A stretch of 64,000 bases of DNA from Rugamonas rubra (GCF_900114705.1 NZ_FOTW01000026.1:1-64000); one strand, 5' to 3'. Numbered from the stretch's first letter, positions 16,076-25,232 are shown. Translations and numbers: made by a program. The notes: generated from the sequence alone by a model not told the origin.

Positions 16076-16630
16076 CTACTCCGCGTAGAAACAGCGCCCG
16101 CAGGCCTGGCGGTAGCTCTCGTTGCCGCCGATGCTGATCTGCTCGCCCTCCTTCATGCGCTTGCCGTCTTGGTCGACGCGGATGTTCATGGTCGCCTTTT
16201 TGCCGCAGCTGCAAATATTCTTCAGCTCCTCGATGTCGTCGGCCAGCGCCAGCAGGTAGGCCGAGCCGGCGAAGGGCTGGCCGCGGAAGTCGGTGCGCAG
16301 GCCGTAGCTGATCACCGGCACGCCGCCCACCTGGGCCAGCTGGTGCAGCTGCTGCACCTGGGCGGTGCTGAGGAACTGCGCCTCGTCGATCAACAGGCAG
16401 GCGATCTTCTCGTCGACCTCGCGCAGGAAGTCGGTGTCGGCGTGGAACACCTCGACCTGGCGGCTCGGCCCCAGCCGCGAGGTCACCTGGCCGACGCCGT
16501 AGCGGTCGTCGATGGCGGCGGTGAACAGGCGCACGCGCTGGCCCTGCTCCTCGTAGTTGTGCGCCACCTGCAACATCGCGGTGGATTTGCCTGCGTTCAT
16601 CGCAGAATAACGGAAATAAAGTTTTGCCAC
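16076..16630 (-). CDS. tdk: Thymidine kinase (type II)
   Basis: 184 residues with GTG start at 16630 (VAKLYFRYSAMNAGKST), chosen because the family starts here and the upstream extension is unlike TK1. Walker A lies at residues 9-16 (SAMNAGKS), the Walker B-like IACLLIDEAQFL carries the Asp/Glu pair, and a lasso-domain zinc site is formed by CSCGKK and CGRCFY. It phosphorylates thymidine in pyrimidine salvage in the cytoplasm. It stands alone between the effector gene and cbs. Confidence 0.93.
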   Translation of the reverse strand: MAKLYFRYSAMNAGKSTAMLQVAHNYEEQGQRVRLFTAAIDDRYGVGQVTSRLGPSRQVEVFHADTDFLREVDEKIACLLIDEAQFLSTAQVQQLHQLAQVGGVPVISYGLRTDFRGQPFAGSAYLLALADDIEELKNICSCGKKATMNIRVDQDGKRMKEGEQISIGGNESYRQACGRCFYAE

Positions 16631-16887
16631 TGCTGCCTTGTGCCCTGTGAAGTCGTCGAACGCGGCGACGCCGGGCGCCGTTCGCGAGGCGCGATTATAA
16701 ACCGGCCGTTTGCGAAAAAGCGCATACTTGCTTTTCAGGCAGCACAGTGGCATTGACACTAATCGCATAAGCTAGCACGGAAACATTCCTTCCCAGCATG
16801 AATTTGGCGGCCTAAGATCCGCTTCTTTTCAGGAAAAAGCACGGCCGGACACAATCCGCTGGCGCCGCTTCCCAGCCAGGAGAACCT

Positions 16888-18264
16888 ATGGACACCACAG
16901 CGCAACCCGCACTCTTCGACCTGATCGGCAACACCCCGCTGGTCCAGGTGACCCGCCTCGACACGGGGCCATGCCAACTTTTCCTCAAGCTCGAATCGCA
17001 GAACCCCGGCGGCTCGATCAAGGACCGCATCGGTCGCTCCATCATCGAGGCGGCCGAGGCCGACGGCCGGCTCCAGCCGGGCGGCACCATCATCGAGGCG
17101 ACCGCCGGCAACACCGGCCTGGGCCTGGCCCTGGTCGGCCGCATCAAGGGCTACCGCGTGCTGCTCGTCGTGCCCGACAAGATGTCGACCGAGAAGGTGC
17201 TGCACCTGAAGGCGCTCGGCGCCGAGGTGCGCACCACCCGCTCCGACGTCGCCAAGGGCCACCCCGAGTACTACCAGGACTACGCCGCCCGCCTGGCGCG
17301 CGAAACGCCCGGCGCCTTCTTCGCCGACCAGTTCAACAACCCGGCCAACCCGCTGGCCCACGAGACCAGCACCGGCCCGGAGATTTGGCAGCAGAGCGGC
17401 CACAATGTCGACGCCATCGTCGTCGGCGTCGGCTCGGGCGGCACGCTGAGCGGCCTGACGCGCTACTTCGGCCGGGTCCAACCCAAGCTCGAATTCGTGC
17501 TGGCCGACCCCAAGGGCTCTATCCTGGCCGAGTACATCGACACCGGCAGGGTCAACCCGGTCAGCGGCTCCTGGGCCGTCGAGGGCATCGGCGAGGACTT
17601 CATTCCCGCCATCGCCGACACCAGCGGCGTGCGCCAGGCCTACACCATCAGCGACCAGGAGAGCTTCGACAGCGCCCGCGAACTGCTGCGCGCCGAGGGC
17701 ATCCTGGGCGGCTCGTCGACCGGTACGCTGCTGGCCGCCGCGCTAAAATACTGCCGCGCCCAGAGCACGCCCAAGCGCGTCGTCACCTTCGTCTGCGACA
17801 CCGGCACGCGCTACCTGTCGAAGGTCTACAACGACGGCTGGATGCACGACCAGGGCCTGATCCAGCGCGCCGCCAGCGGCGACCTGCGCGACCTGATCGG
17901 CCGCCGCCACGACGCCGGCGAGGTGGTCAGCGTGGCGCCGTCCGACACCCTGCTGACCGCCTTCAACCGCATGCGCAGCAGCGACCTGGCGCAACTGCCG
18001 GTGCTCGACGGCGGCCGCCTGGTCGGCATCGTCGACGAGTCCGACCTGCTGCTCAAGCTCGACGACCACGCCGTGCAGTTTTCCAGCCTGGTCGGCACCA
18101 CCATGACTAGCCGGCTCGAAACGCTGCACCCGAAGGCCAGCCTGCAGGCGCTGCGCAGCACGCTCGACCGGGGACTAACCGCCGTCGTCGCCGACGACAA
18201 CGTGTTCTACGGCCTGATCACCCGCTTCGACCTCCTCAACCATCTTCGCAGGACACAATCTTGA
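16888..18264 (+). CDS. cbs: Cystathionine beta-synthase
   Basis: 458 residues. The PLP-dependent fold II core (1-320) has the PLP lysine at Lys45 in NPGGSIKDR, the phosphate/substrate loop EATAGNTGLGLAL, and GVGSGGTLSG binding the cofactor phosphate. The C-terminus holds two CBS motifs (about 335-455), as in regulated cystathionine beta-synthases rather than plain cysteine synthases. It condenses serine with homocysteine in reverse transsulfuration. A strong AGGAG precedes the ATG at 16888. It overlaps the next gene, the second enzyme of the pathway. An O-acetylserine-dependent activity is possible. Confidence 0.9.
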   Translation: MDTTAQPALFDLIGNTPLVQVTRLDTGPCQLFLKLESQNPGGSIKDRIGRSIIEAAEADGRLQPGGTIIEATAGNTGLGLALVGRIKGYRVLLVVPDKMSTEKVLHLKALGAEVRTTRSDVAKGHPEYYQDYAARLARETPGAFFADQFNNPANPLAHETSTGPEIWQQSGHNVDAIVVGVGSGGTLSGLTRYFGRVQPKLEFVLADPKGSILAEYIDTGRVNPVSGSWAVEGIGEDFIPAIADTSGVRQAYTISDQESFDSARELLRAEGILGGSSTGTLLAAALKYCRAQSTPKRVVTFVCDTGTRYLSKVYNDGWMHDQGLIQRAASGDLRDLIGRRHDAGEVVSVAPSDTLLTAFNRMRSSDLAQLPVLDGGRLVGIVDESDLLLKLDDHAVQFSSLVGTTMTSRLETLHPKASLQALRSTLDRGLTAVVADDNVFYGLITRFDLLNHLRRTQS

Positions 18265-19448
18265 GCCACTCAAACGACAGCAACAAGCGGCAGCACCTGG
18301 CCACCCGCGTCATCCACGCCGGCCAGTCGCCCGACCCCAGCACCGGCGCCATCATGCCGCCGATCTACGCCACCTCGACCTTCGTCCAGCAAAGCCCGGG
18401 CGTGCACAAGGGCCTCGACTACGGCCGCTCGCACAACCCGACCCGCTGGGCGCTGGAGCGCTGCGTCGCCGACCTGGAGGGCGGCGCCGAGGGCTACGCC
18501 TTCGCCTCCGGCTTGGCCGCCATCTCGACGGTGTTGGAACTGGCCGACGCCGGCTCGCACATCATCGCCGGCGACGACATGTACGGCGGCACCTACCGCC
18601 TGTTCGAGCGGGTGCGCCGGCGCAGCGCCGGCCACGACTTCACTTACGTCGACCTGACCGATCCGGCCAAGCTGCTGGCGGCGATCCGCCCGGAGACGCG
18701 CATGGTGTGGGTGGAAACGCCGACCAACCCGATGCTCAAGCTGGCCGACCTGCGCGCCATCGCCGCGATCTGCCGCCAGCACGGCATCATCGCCGTGGCC
18801 GACAACACCTTCGCCAGCCCGCTGGTGCAGCGCCCGCTGGAGCACGGCTTCGACATCGTGGTGCACTCGACCACCAAGTATTTGAACGGCCACTCCGACA
18901 TCATCGGCGGCATCGCCATCGTCGGCGGCGAGGCGCGCCAGCAGGCTTGGCGCGAGCAGCTGGGCTTTTTGCAGAACTCGGTGGGCGCCATCGCCGGTCC
19001 GTTCGACAGCTTCCTCGCCCTGCGCGGCGTGAAGACGCTGGCCATCCGCATGGAGCGCCACTGCGCCAGCGCGCTGGAGCTGGCCCGCTGGCTGGAGGCG
19101 CAGGCGCTGGTGAGGAAGGTCTACTACCCGGGCCTGACTTCGCACCCGCAGCACGAGCTGGCGCGGCGGCAGATGGACGGCTTCGGCGGCATCATCTCGA
19201 TCGACCTGAACACCGACCTGGCCGGCGCCCGCCGCTTCCTTGAGCGTTGCGAGGTGTTCGCGCTGGCCGAGAGCCTGGGCGGAGTGGAAAGCCTGATCGA
19301 GCATCCGGCGCTGATGACCCATGCCAGCATTCCGGCTGAGCAGCGCGCCAGGCTGGGCATTGGCGACGGTTTGATCCGGCTGTCGGTCGGTATCGAGCAT
19401 ATCGACGACTTGCGCCAGGACCTGGCCAACGCGCTGGCCGCGATCTAG
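18261..19448 (+). CDS. Cystathionine gamma-lyase / gamma-synthase-type PLP enzyme
   Basis: 395 residues, translated from TTG at 18261, which overlaps the cbs stop (TTGA); no other start lies before the conserved domain. The Cys/Met metabolism PLP signature is clear: the PLP lysine is Lys206 in DIVVHSTTKYLNGHSD, YxRxxNPT appears as DYGRSHNPTR, and ETPTNPMLK and SLGGVESLIEHPALMTH are typical. Together with cbs it should turn homocysteine into cysteine. Lyase and synthase cannot be separated by sequence alone; the operon favours gamma-lyase. Confidence 0.88.
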   Translation: MSHSNDSNKRQHLATRVIHAGQSPDPSTGAIMPPIYATSTFVQQSPGVHKGLDYGRSHNPTRWALERCVADLEGGAEGYAFASGLAAISTVLELADAGSHIIAGDDMYGGTYRLFERVRRRSAGHDFTYVDLTDPAKLLAAIRPETRMVWVETPTNPMLKLADLRAIAAICRQHGIIAVADNTFASPLVQRPLEHGFDIVVHSTTKYLNGHSDIIGGIAIVGGEARQQAWREQLGFLQNSVGAIAGPFDSFLALRGVKTLAIRMERHCASALELARWLEAQALVRKVYYPGLTSHPQHELARRQMDGFGGIISIDLNTDLAGARRFLERCEVFALAESLGGVESLIEHPALMTHASIPAEQRARLGIGDGLIRLSVGIEHIDDLRQDLANALAAI

Positions 19449-19502
19449 GCCCGCGCCGAACCCCGACAGGCCCTGTCGCCGGCAGGCCCGCGCCTCGTCA
19501 GA

Positions 19503-19533
19503 GGGTCAGACCCCTGGCGGGGTCTGACCCTTT
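19503..19533 (+). terminator. Strong terminator after the transsulfuration operon
   Basis: A perfect 12-bp stem (gggtcagacccc / ggggtctgaccc) with a tggc loop and a short TTT tail lies 55 bp after the stop. The palindromic word may also be an interspersed repeat. It sits between convergent genes and could serve both. Confidence 0.7.
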
Positions 19534-19578
19534 ATGCGGCGCCGTCCGCGCAGCCGCGCAATGCGGCGGGGGTTGTCC

Positions 19579-21852
19579 TTACTGCCCCGGGTGGTACTTG
19601 CGCTCCAGGTTGCGCTCGACGTCCTCGGGGTAGAACAACACCTCCTTGAATTCGCCGCGCGCGTACATCTCCGCCTGGTCGGCGAAGTGCGGCGAGGCGG
19701 GGTCGCCGCTCTGCCCGCCGGCCAGGATACTGCGCGCCTTCAGGCGCGGGCCGAACTCCACCGCCGCCACGAAGCTATTCCCCCGCTCGCCGTAGATGCG
19801 CTTGGTCTTGGCCGGCGTGGTCATGCCGTAGGCCGCCAGCGAACCCCAGTTGGCCGAGGCGAAGGCCACCGGCAAACTCGGCTTGCTGTCGTCGAAGGGC
19901 TGCACCACGTCGCCGGTCAGGCGCTGGAAGCGGTTGATCTCGCCCCACGGCGTTTGCCACTGGCCGAAGTCGGCCGCCAGCTTGTCCGAGGCGCGTTGCA
20001 GCGCCAGCAGGCGCTCGCGCGCCGTCAAGCGCGTCTCCATATAGTCGAGCACCAGCATCTTGGCGCCCTTGGCGGACGGGCCGAAGCTGGCCGCCATGTC
20101 CTGCGCCCAGAAGACCGCCAGCGAGGTCGCCACCGACTCAAGGGCGTAGCGCGTGTCCCAGCCGCGCAGCGCGGCCACCTGCGCCGCCAGCGCCGGCTTG
20201 AGCGGGTCGCCCTCGGCCAGCTCGTCCCAGGCGGCGAACAGCTTGGGCAGCAGCGGCTCGAAGGCCGGCAGCGCGTTGTCGTAGGCGCTGGCGATCAGGC
20301 TGTCGATGGTGAAGTCGCGCTGGTCCTGCAGCACGCGCACGGCGTGGATGCCGCGCGGGTTCTCCGGGTTCATCGACATGTAGGCCGGGTAGTCCCGCGC
20401 GCGCGGGCTGTACTTGCCGGCCGCCGAAAACGGCCAGTTGTTGGTGTTCTGGATCCAGCCGTTGGGCGGATTGAACAGGGTGATGGTGTCTTTGACGGCG
20501 TGCAGGCCGCGCCACTCGGTGGCCGGGTCGCTGCCGTCGACCGGCTGGCGCCAGTCGAAGCGGCTGTCGCGCACGGGGATGAAATTGCCGTGGAAGTAGG
20601 CGATGTTGCCGTCCGCGTCGGCGTAGACGGTGTTGTTGGACGAGTTGGTGCGCAGCTCCATCGCCTTGTGGAAGGCGGCGTAGTTGCGCGCCTTGGTGCG
20701 GATGAAGGACTGCGTCAGCGCCTTGCGCGGCTGGTTCATCAGCCGCACGGCGAGCCACTTGCCGTCCGCCTCGCGCACGATGGGGCCGTGGTGGCTGTAG
20801 TAGACCCTGACCACCTTGCTGGCCATGCCGCCGTCCGCTCCCTTGTAGGGCAGCGTGATGTCGACCGCCTTCAGCGCGCGCTCGCCGGCGCCGTAGCGGT
20901 AGAAGAAGCGGCCGTCGCGCTCGACCACGGTTTCGGCGTATTCGTCGATGACGTCGCCGCCGCCGGAGGTGTGCATCCAGCCGATGCGCTCGTTGAAGCC
21001 CTGGTAGACGAAGAACTGGCCCCAGGTGACGGCACCGTAGGCGTTCAGGCCCTCGCCGCTGCTGACCTGCACCTCGGGACGGAAGTAGAAGGAGGTGTGC
21101 GGGTTGATCAGCAACAGCGCGTGGCCGTTGCGCGTCAGCGCGGGCGCGATGGCGAAGCCGTTCGAGCCGCGCGGCTCCTCGTCCAGGTCGCTGCCGCGCA
21201 GCTGGGCCAGCGTCTGCGCCGGTCCGGCCAGCGGCGCGCGGCGGCCGTACAACTGCTCCAGCTGCGCCAGGTTGACCGACTCGATGTCGCCGCCGATGCT
21301 GCCCTCGCTGAAGCTGAGCGCCATCCACGGCTCGAAGCGGGCGATCAGCTGCGGCTTGACCTGCGGGTGCGTGGCCAGGTAGAAGTTGAGGCCGTCGGCG
21401 AAGGCCGTCATCAGCTTCTTCAGCCAGGCCGGGCTGGCGGCGTACTGCGCCTTGAGCTGGGCCGGACTGATGAACAGCTTCATGCGCAGGTCGCGGTACA
21501 GCTCGGCCTCGCCCTGCACCTCGGCCAGGCGGCCCATGGCGTTGATGTAGTTTAGCTCGACGCGTTTGAAGTCGTCCTCGGCCTGGGCGTACATCAGACC
21601 GAAGACGGCGTCGGCGTCGCTCTTGCCGTGGACGTGGGGGATGCCCCATTTGTCGCGCCGGATGGTGACGCGCTGGGCCTGGGCGCGCCAGCGCGCCGCC
21701 TCTGCCGCGCCGGCCTTGGCGCGCGCGCCGCTCGCCTGGTCGGCGGTGTCGGCGTGGTTGGCGTGGTTGGCGTGGCCAACGGCGGCGGCATTGCCCACCG
21801 CGCCCAGCGGCAGCAAGCACATCATGGCCAGCGCGGGACGCATGGTCGACAT
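19579..21852 (-). CDS. Penicillin-amidase family (S45) acylase, AHL-acylase-like
   Basis: 757 residues, exported precursor. Signal peptide near 1-24, then an odd HANHANHADTAD repeat. The alpha segment carries VTIRRDKWGIPHVHGKSDAD. The autocatalytic cleavage site and nucleophile are Ser230 (EEPRG|SNGFAIAP), the N-terminal serine of the mature beta chain. Downstream NPHTSFYFRPEVQ and GWMHTSGGGDVIDEY are typical of the aculeacin/AHL acylase subgroup. Members hydrolyse amide-linked acyl chains (acyl-homoserine lactones, lipopeptides) in the periplasm. Quorum quenching is possible but unproven. Upstream is a ParB-like gene on the same strand, 13 bp away. Confidence 0.88.
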   Translation of the reverse strand: MSTMRPALAMMCLLPLGAVGNAAAVGHANHANHADTADQASGARAKAGAAEAARWRAQAQRVTIRRDKWGIPHVHGKSDADAVFGLMYAQAEDDFKRVELNYINAMGRLAEVQGEAELYRDLRMKLFISPAQLKAQYAASPAWLKKLMTAFADGLNFYLATHPQVKPQLIARFEPWMALSFSEGSIGGDIESVNLAQLEQLYGRRAPLAGPAQTLAQLRGSDLDEEPRGSNGFAIAPALTRNGHALLLINPHTSFYFRPEVQVSSGEGLNAYGAVTWGQFFVYQGFNERIGWMHTSGGGDVIDEYAETVVERDGRFFYRYGAGERALKAVDITLPYKGADGGMASKVVRVYYSHHGPIVREADGKWLAVRLMNQPRKALTQSFIRTKARNYAAFHKAMELRTNSSNNTVYADADGNIAYFHGNFIPVRDSRFDWRQPVDGSDPATEWRGLHAVKDTITLFNPPNGWIQNTNNWPFSAAGKYSPRARDYPAYMSMNPENPRGIHAVRVLQDQRDFTIDSLIASAYDNALPAFEPLLPKLFAAWDELAEGDPLKPALAAQVAALRGWDTRYALESVATSLAVFWAQDMAASFGPSAKGAKMLVLDYMETRLTARERLLALQRASDKLAADFGQWQTPWGEINRFQRLTGDVVQPFDDSKPSLPVAFASANWGSLAAYGMTTPAKTKRIYGERGNSFVAAVEFGPRLKARSILAGGQSGDPASPHFADQAEMYARGEFKEVLFYPEDVERNLERKYHPGQ

Positions 21853-21865
21853 GGTCGCCGCCGGC

Positions 21866-22684
21866 CTAGGAAGCGTCGACCAGGGCGGAGATGCGCTCGT
21901 GCAGCGCGGCGTTCTCCGCCTTCAGCGCGGCGTTGCGCGCCTTGAGCGTGGCGATCTCGGCGCGCAGTTGGTCTACCTCGCTCAGCGGTTCGTCGCCCTC
22001 CTTCGGTTCGCGCGGCGTGCGCGCGGCGGCGCGCAGCTCGCGCACCTCCTTGGCGGCCTGCTGCATCTGTTTCTTGCCGCCGGCCACGGCGGCGACCTGC
22101 TCGGCCTCCGGCAGCGAGGCGACGGTGGCGGCCGCGTTGATCGAAATGGTGCCGGAGCGCACCGCCTCGACCAGCTCGGGCGCGGCGGTCTTCTGGATCT
22201 TCTCGATCTGGCTGATGGTGTTGCTGCTCAGGCGCGCGGCGCGGGCGATGTCCTCGCGCGAGCTGAGCGGCATGGCGGCCGGCCGCGCGGCGGCCTCGCC
22301 GTCCTCGGGCGGCGCCACGGCGGCGTCCTCGGCCAGCGCCAGCGCGGCCAGCTCGGCCGACTTGGCGGCCATGATGTCCTTCTTGCGCAGCGCCAGCACG
22401 CCGCGCTGGAAGTCCGACACGCTGCGCCGGCCCAGGTGGTTGTCGATCATCCACAGCTTGACGTCGTCCAGGCTCTTGAAGCTGGTGTTCTCCGTCACCT
22501 TGAACGGCACGCCGTGCTGCTGGCAGATTTGATAGCGGTTGTGGCCGTCGACCAGCACGTCCTGCCACAGCACCAGCGCGTCGCGGCAGCCCTCGACCAG
22601 GATGCTGCGCTCGAGCGCGGTGTACTCGGCCTCGGTCAACGGGTCGATGTAGGCGCGCAGGGTGTCGTTAATTTTGATTTGCAT
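21866..22684 (-). CDS. ParB-like N-terminal-domain protein
   Basis: 272 residues from ATG at 22684 with GGAAGG upstream. The N-terminal ~110 residues are ParB/Srx-like: LTEAEYTALERSILVEGCRD, ALVLWQDVLVDGHNRYQICQ (the VDGHNR motif) and LDDVKLWMIDNHLGRR. An HTH-like segment follows (REDIARAARLSSNTISQIEK), then a C-terminal coiled coil (LRAEIATLKARNAALKAEN). It lacks a ParA partner and is not at an origin-like site, so it is probably a regulator or plasmid-type remnant rather than the chromosomal ParB. Confidence 0.78.
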   Translation of the reverse strand: MQIKINDTLRAYIDPLTEAEYTALERSILVEGCRDALVLWQDVLVDGHNRYQICQQHGVPFKVTENTSFKSLDDVKLWMIDNHLGRRSVSDFQRGVLALRKKDIMAAKSAELAALALAEDAAVAPPEDGEAAARPAAMPLSSREDIARAARLSSNTISQIEKIQKTAAPELVEAVRSGTISINAAATVASLPEAEQVAAVAGGKKQMQQAAKEVRELRAAARTPREPKEGDEPLSEVDQLRAEIATLKARNAALKAENAALHERISALVDAS

Positions 22685-22853
22685 ACTGTTATTCCTTCCA
22701 ATACCGGCGCGGCGGCGCGGCTGTGCGCCTGCCAAATCGCCGAACAGCATGCTACACCATCTGGCCGGCCGGCCATAGGCGCATCGCAGTTGATTGCCAA
22801 AACGACATCTCGCGCGGCGCGAGCCCAGCCGCGCCGCCGGGTACAATGCCGGC

Positions 22854-23180
22854 ATGTCAGACAAACCACCCAAATTCCCCGGCCCGCTGACGGCGCGCGG
22901 CGCCGTGCTCGCCGTGCTGCTGTCGGACGCCGACCAGACCGGCGCCGAGCCGCTGCAGGGCCGCGTCGCGCTGGCCACCATCGTCAAGATCCTCAAGCGC
23001 AAGTACCACTGGCCCATCGAGGCCGACAGCTTCCCCGGCAACACGGCCGACGGCCGCGCCAGCTGGGCCACCGTCTACAGCCTGGCGCCGGCGGTGATCG
23101 CCGCCGCGCTCGAGGCCGGCGGGCGCGACTGGCTCGACAGCAGGCGCGCCAGCAAGACCGGCGCGCGCGCAGGCCGCTGA
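22854..23180 (+). CDS. Conserved-looking hypothetical protein
   Basis: 108 residues from ATG at 22854 (MSDKPPKFPGPLTARGAV). Not recognised. The body is a compact helical protein (GRVALATIVKILKRKYHWPI, SWATVYSLAPAVIAAALEAG, WLDSR). Codon use is high-GC and gene-like. TACAAT, a -10-like box, lies only 6 bp before the ATG, so the transcript may be leaderless. Function unknown. Confidence 0.65.
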   Translation: MSDKPPKFPGPLTARGAVLAVLLSDADQTGAEPLQGRVALATIVKILKRKYHWPIEADSFPGNTADGRASWATVYSLAPAVIAAALEAGGRDWLDSRRASKTGARAGR

Positions 23181-23289
23181 GGGCACTGCGGCCCGTCGCG
23201 AAACGGCAGAGGAATTTGTCTTTGGCGCAGCGCAATTACCGTTTGCGCGCCGGATTGACACGACCGGCCACGCGGTTCAACATAGTGCA

Positions 23290-23703
23290 ATGAACGCTTC
23301 CGACAAAGAGTACATTGATGCCCGGCTAGATGCCCAAGATGCCCGCGTTGACAGAAGGCTTGCGTCCCTCGAAGCACTCGTTATGACTAAATTTACCGGA
23401 GTTGATGCTCAGTTTGCCGCTATCGGCATTAAGTTTGCCGAAGTGGACGTCCAGTTTGCTCGCATGGACGCCAAACTCGCCGAGCTTAGAACCGAGATGC
23501 ATGCGCGTTTCAACGAGCTGATTAAATGGCTAGTGGGCACGGCAATCGCCATGTCGGCGCTGGGCATCACGATCATCGCGCTTTTGTTCAACTTCGCCAC
23601 CTCCAAGCCGCTAGCACCGTCGCCGCCGTCGGTTCCCGCCGTCGTTGCGCCGGCGCCGGTGGCCGCGCCGACCAGCGCGCCCGTCGCAGGCCAGCGACGC
23701 TGA
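23290..23703 (+). CDS. Tail-anchored coiled-coil protein of unknown function
   Basis: 137 residues. Residues 1-75 form a long heptad helix with repeating FxxVDxQF-like units (GVDAQFAAIG, EVDVQFARMD). One membrane helix follows near 81-103 (WLVGTAIAMSALGITIIALLF), then a proline/alanine-rich tail (PSPPSVPAVVAPAPVAAP). Similar small proteins occur next to prophages and tRNA genes. No enzymatic motif is present. Lower GC than its neighbours suggests acquisition. Confidence 0.65.
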   Translation: MNASDKEYIDARLDAQDARVDRRLASLEALVMTKFTGVDAQFAAIGIKFAEVDVQFARMDAKLAELRTEMHARFNELIKWLVGTAIAMSALGITIIALLFNFATSKPLAPSPPSVPAVVAPAPVAAPTSAPVAGQRR

Positions 23704-23868
23704 ATCGAGCTACGTTGCGGAAACGGAAAGCCCTCCGGCTTGTCCGGCCCGGCCGCGCCGGTCACTATCACAAATATTTATTTATTGACAACATTAATCC
23801 CACTCCTCTAACTTGGATGGCGCAGCAACACCGATTTCGTCGTCATCTCACTTAATCAGGAGACAATT

Positions 23869-24288
23869 ATGGATTCAGTCACATTTCAGTTGGTCTTGCA
23901 CAACCCCACCGGCCGCAGCGTGCCGGGCACCTTGACCTACCACTTCCGCGACCTCAAGCGCAGCGGCCACGACGCCCTGACCGAGCTGGCGGCCGCAGCT
24001 GTGGACCGGGGCACGGCGGAGTTCACCACCTTCGTGGTGGAGGGCACCTTCTCCGCCCCCGCGCTGACCGGCCCGCTGCCGATCAAGATCAAGGGCGTCT
24101 CCTACGTCAGCATGATGGGGCCGACGCTGGCGACCATCTTCAACGGCAACTCGACCATCGCCTCGCTGGGCCTGGAGTTCAATTTGATCGACTCGGGCGG
24201 CAGATACATCGGCGGCGGCCTCAGCTGGCAGCCCGAAGGCCCCGGCAGCATGCAGCCCTGGTGCTTCATCGGCACCCAGCTCGACTGA
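23869..24288 (+). CDS. Hypothetical beta-rich protein
   Basis: 139 residues; a good Shine-Dalgarno (CAGGAGAC) precedes ATG at 23869. The sequence alternates short strands and glycines (VTFQLVLHNPTGRSVPGTLT, LPIKIKGVSYVSMMG, LEFNLIDSGGRYIGGGLSW), suggesting a beta-sandwich. No signal peptide. Family not recognised. It stands alone after a 165-bp spacer. Confidence 0.6.
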   Translation: MDSVTFQLVLHNPTGRSVPGTLTYHFRDLKRSGHDALTELAAAAVDRGTAEFTTFVVEGTFSAPALTGPLPIKIKGVSYVSMMGPTLATIFNGNSTIASLGLEFNLIDSGGRYIGGGLSWQPEGPGSMQPWCFIGTQLD

Positions 24289-24459
24289 CAGCCCGCCCGG
24301 CCGGCGAGGCCCTGCCTCGATTTCCGCGCCGTCGTGGCAGCGGCCATGCCGCCGCGTCGCGCGCGCTGGCGGCGTCGGCGCGACGGCCCCGCACGATTGC
24401 AAAAACCTGCACAATCTGGTCGAACATGCTATCTTTCACCGATTCAGAAGCGAGATATC

Positions 24460-24681
24460 ATGTACGAAATCAATCAATCGTCCCGGCCCAACAACGAGAT
24501 GTCGAAAGTCGTCGAGCAAGGCCTAGCCCTCCTGCAAACCCACGACCGCGCGCTGGCCTCCGCGTTTCTGGTGCGTCGCGGCATTCCGTTCAGCGTGATC
24601 GTGCGCGTGCTGTCCGACCCGCCCGAGCGCCGCCGCACCGCGCGCGCTCGGTCCCTCGAGCGGCCTGAATGGAAGGCCTGA
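24460..24681 (+). CDS. Small hypothetical protein
   Basis: 73 residues from ATG at 24460 (MYEINQSSRPNNEMSKVV). A helical core (EQGLALLQTHDRALASAFL) precedes VRRGIPFSVIVRVLSDP and a basic tail. Not recognised. It is convergent with the next small gene, 4 bp apart. Confidence 0.55.
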   Translation: MYEINQSSRPNNEMSKVVEQGLALLQTHDRALASAFLVRRGIPFSVIVRVLSDPPERRRTARARSLERPEWKA

Positions 24682-24685
24682 GCCC

Positions 24686-24940
24686 TTAGGAGATGGCGTT
24701 CATCTCGCTTTCGTCTTCGGTGTAACGGACCGAACCGAGGCCGCCATTCTTGATGAGTTCGGCCAACGACGGTCGCTGGCGATCGGCTTGATCGCCACGC
24801 GCCCGGTCGGCAACCAGCTGCTCGGCCGTCCCCTCGTGCTGCAACACCATCAGCACAATCTCCTCCTCGCTGCATCGACCGATGGAGCTAAACTGCAACG
24901 GCTCATCAACATTCTTGTACCAGACTTTGTACAGCGGCAT
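24686..24940 (-). CDS. Small hypothetical protein
   Basis: 84 residues from ATG at 24940 behind a strong GGAGG. It begins MPLYKVWYKNVDEPLQF, followed by CSEEEIVLMVLQHEGTAEQL and an acidic end. Not recognised. It is the last host gene before tRNA-Leu and may belong to earlier insertions at this tRNA. Confidence 0.6.
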   Translation of the reverse strand: MPLYKVWYKNVDEPLQFSSIGRCSEEEIVLMVLQHEGTAEQLVADRARGDQADRQRPSLAELIKNGGLGSVRYTEDESEMNAIS

Positions 24941-25076
24941 GGCGACCTCCGGGATGGTAGAACAGCCATTATGGACCAGACGCGACGGGACAGCGCGCGC
25001 CAAGGCGCGATAGCCCCTTGCGGCGGCCACGGAACTAGCGATGTCGACTACTGGTGTGCTAAAATCCGCGCTCGCT

Positions 25077-25163
25077 GCCCGGATGGTGAAACTGGTAGAC
25101 ACTGGAGACTTAAAATCTCCCGCCTGTAAGGGCGTGCCGGTTCGATTCCGGCTCCGGGCACCA
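25077..25163 (+). tRNA. tRNA-Leu(TAA), prophage attachment gene
   Basis: 87 nt including encoded CCA. Acceptor strands GCCCGGA and TCCGGGC pair fully. The anticodon arm is GGAGA-CTTAAAA-TCTCC with anticodon TAA. A leucine-type long variable arm (GCCTGTAAGGGC) and the T arm CCGGTTCGATTCCGG are intact. An integrase gene 155 bp downstream makes its 3' end the likely attB half of attL. Confidence 0.95.
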
Positions 25164-25187
25164 CGATACAGTTTATAGAACCAACAC

Positions 25188-25232
25188 AAAAGGCCATTTT
25201 CTCTTGAAAATCAAGAGCTTATAGCCTTTTTC
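25188..25232 (+). terminator. Terminator downstream of tRNA-Leu
   Basis: Outer stem AAAAGGC / GCCTTTTT encloses a perfect inner hairpin ctcttga-aaa-tcaagag (25201-25217) and ends in five T's. It would stop tRNA transcription before the integrase gene. Confidence 0.65.

Noticed and set aside
21866..22684. Chromosomal ParB and a replication origin
   Set aside because: No ParA gene, parS-like sites or dnaA region nearby; the protein is a stand-alone ParB-like type.
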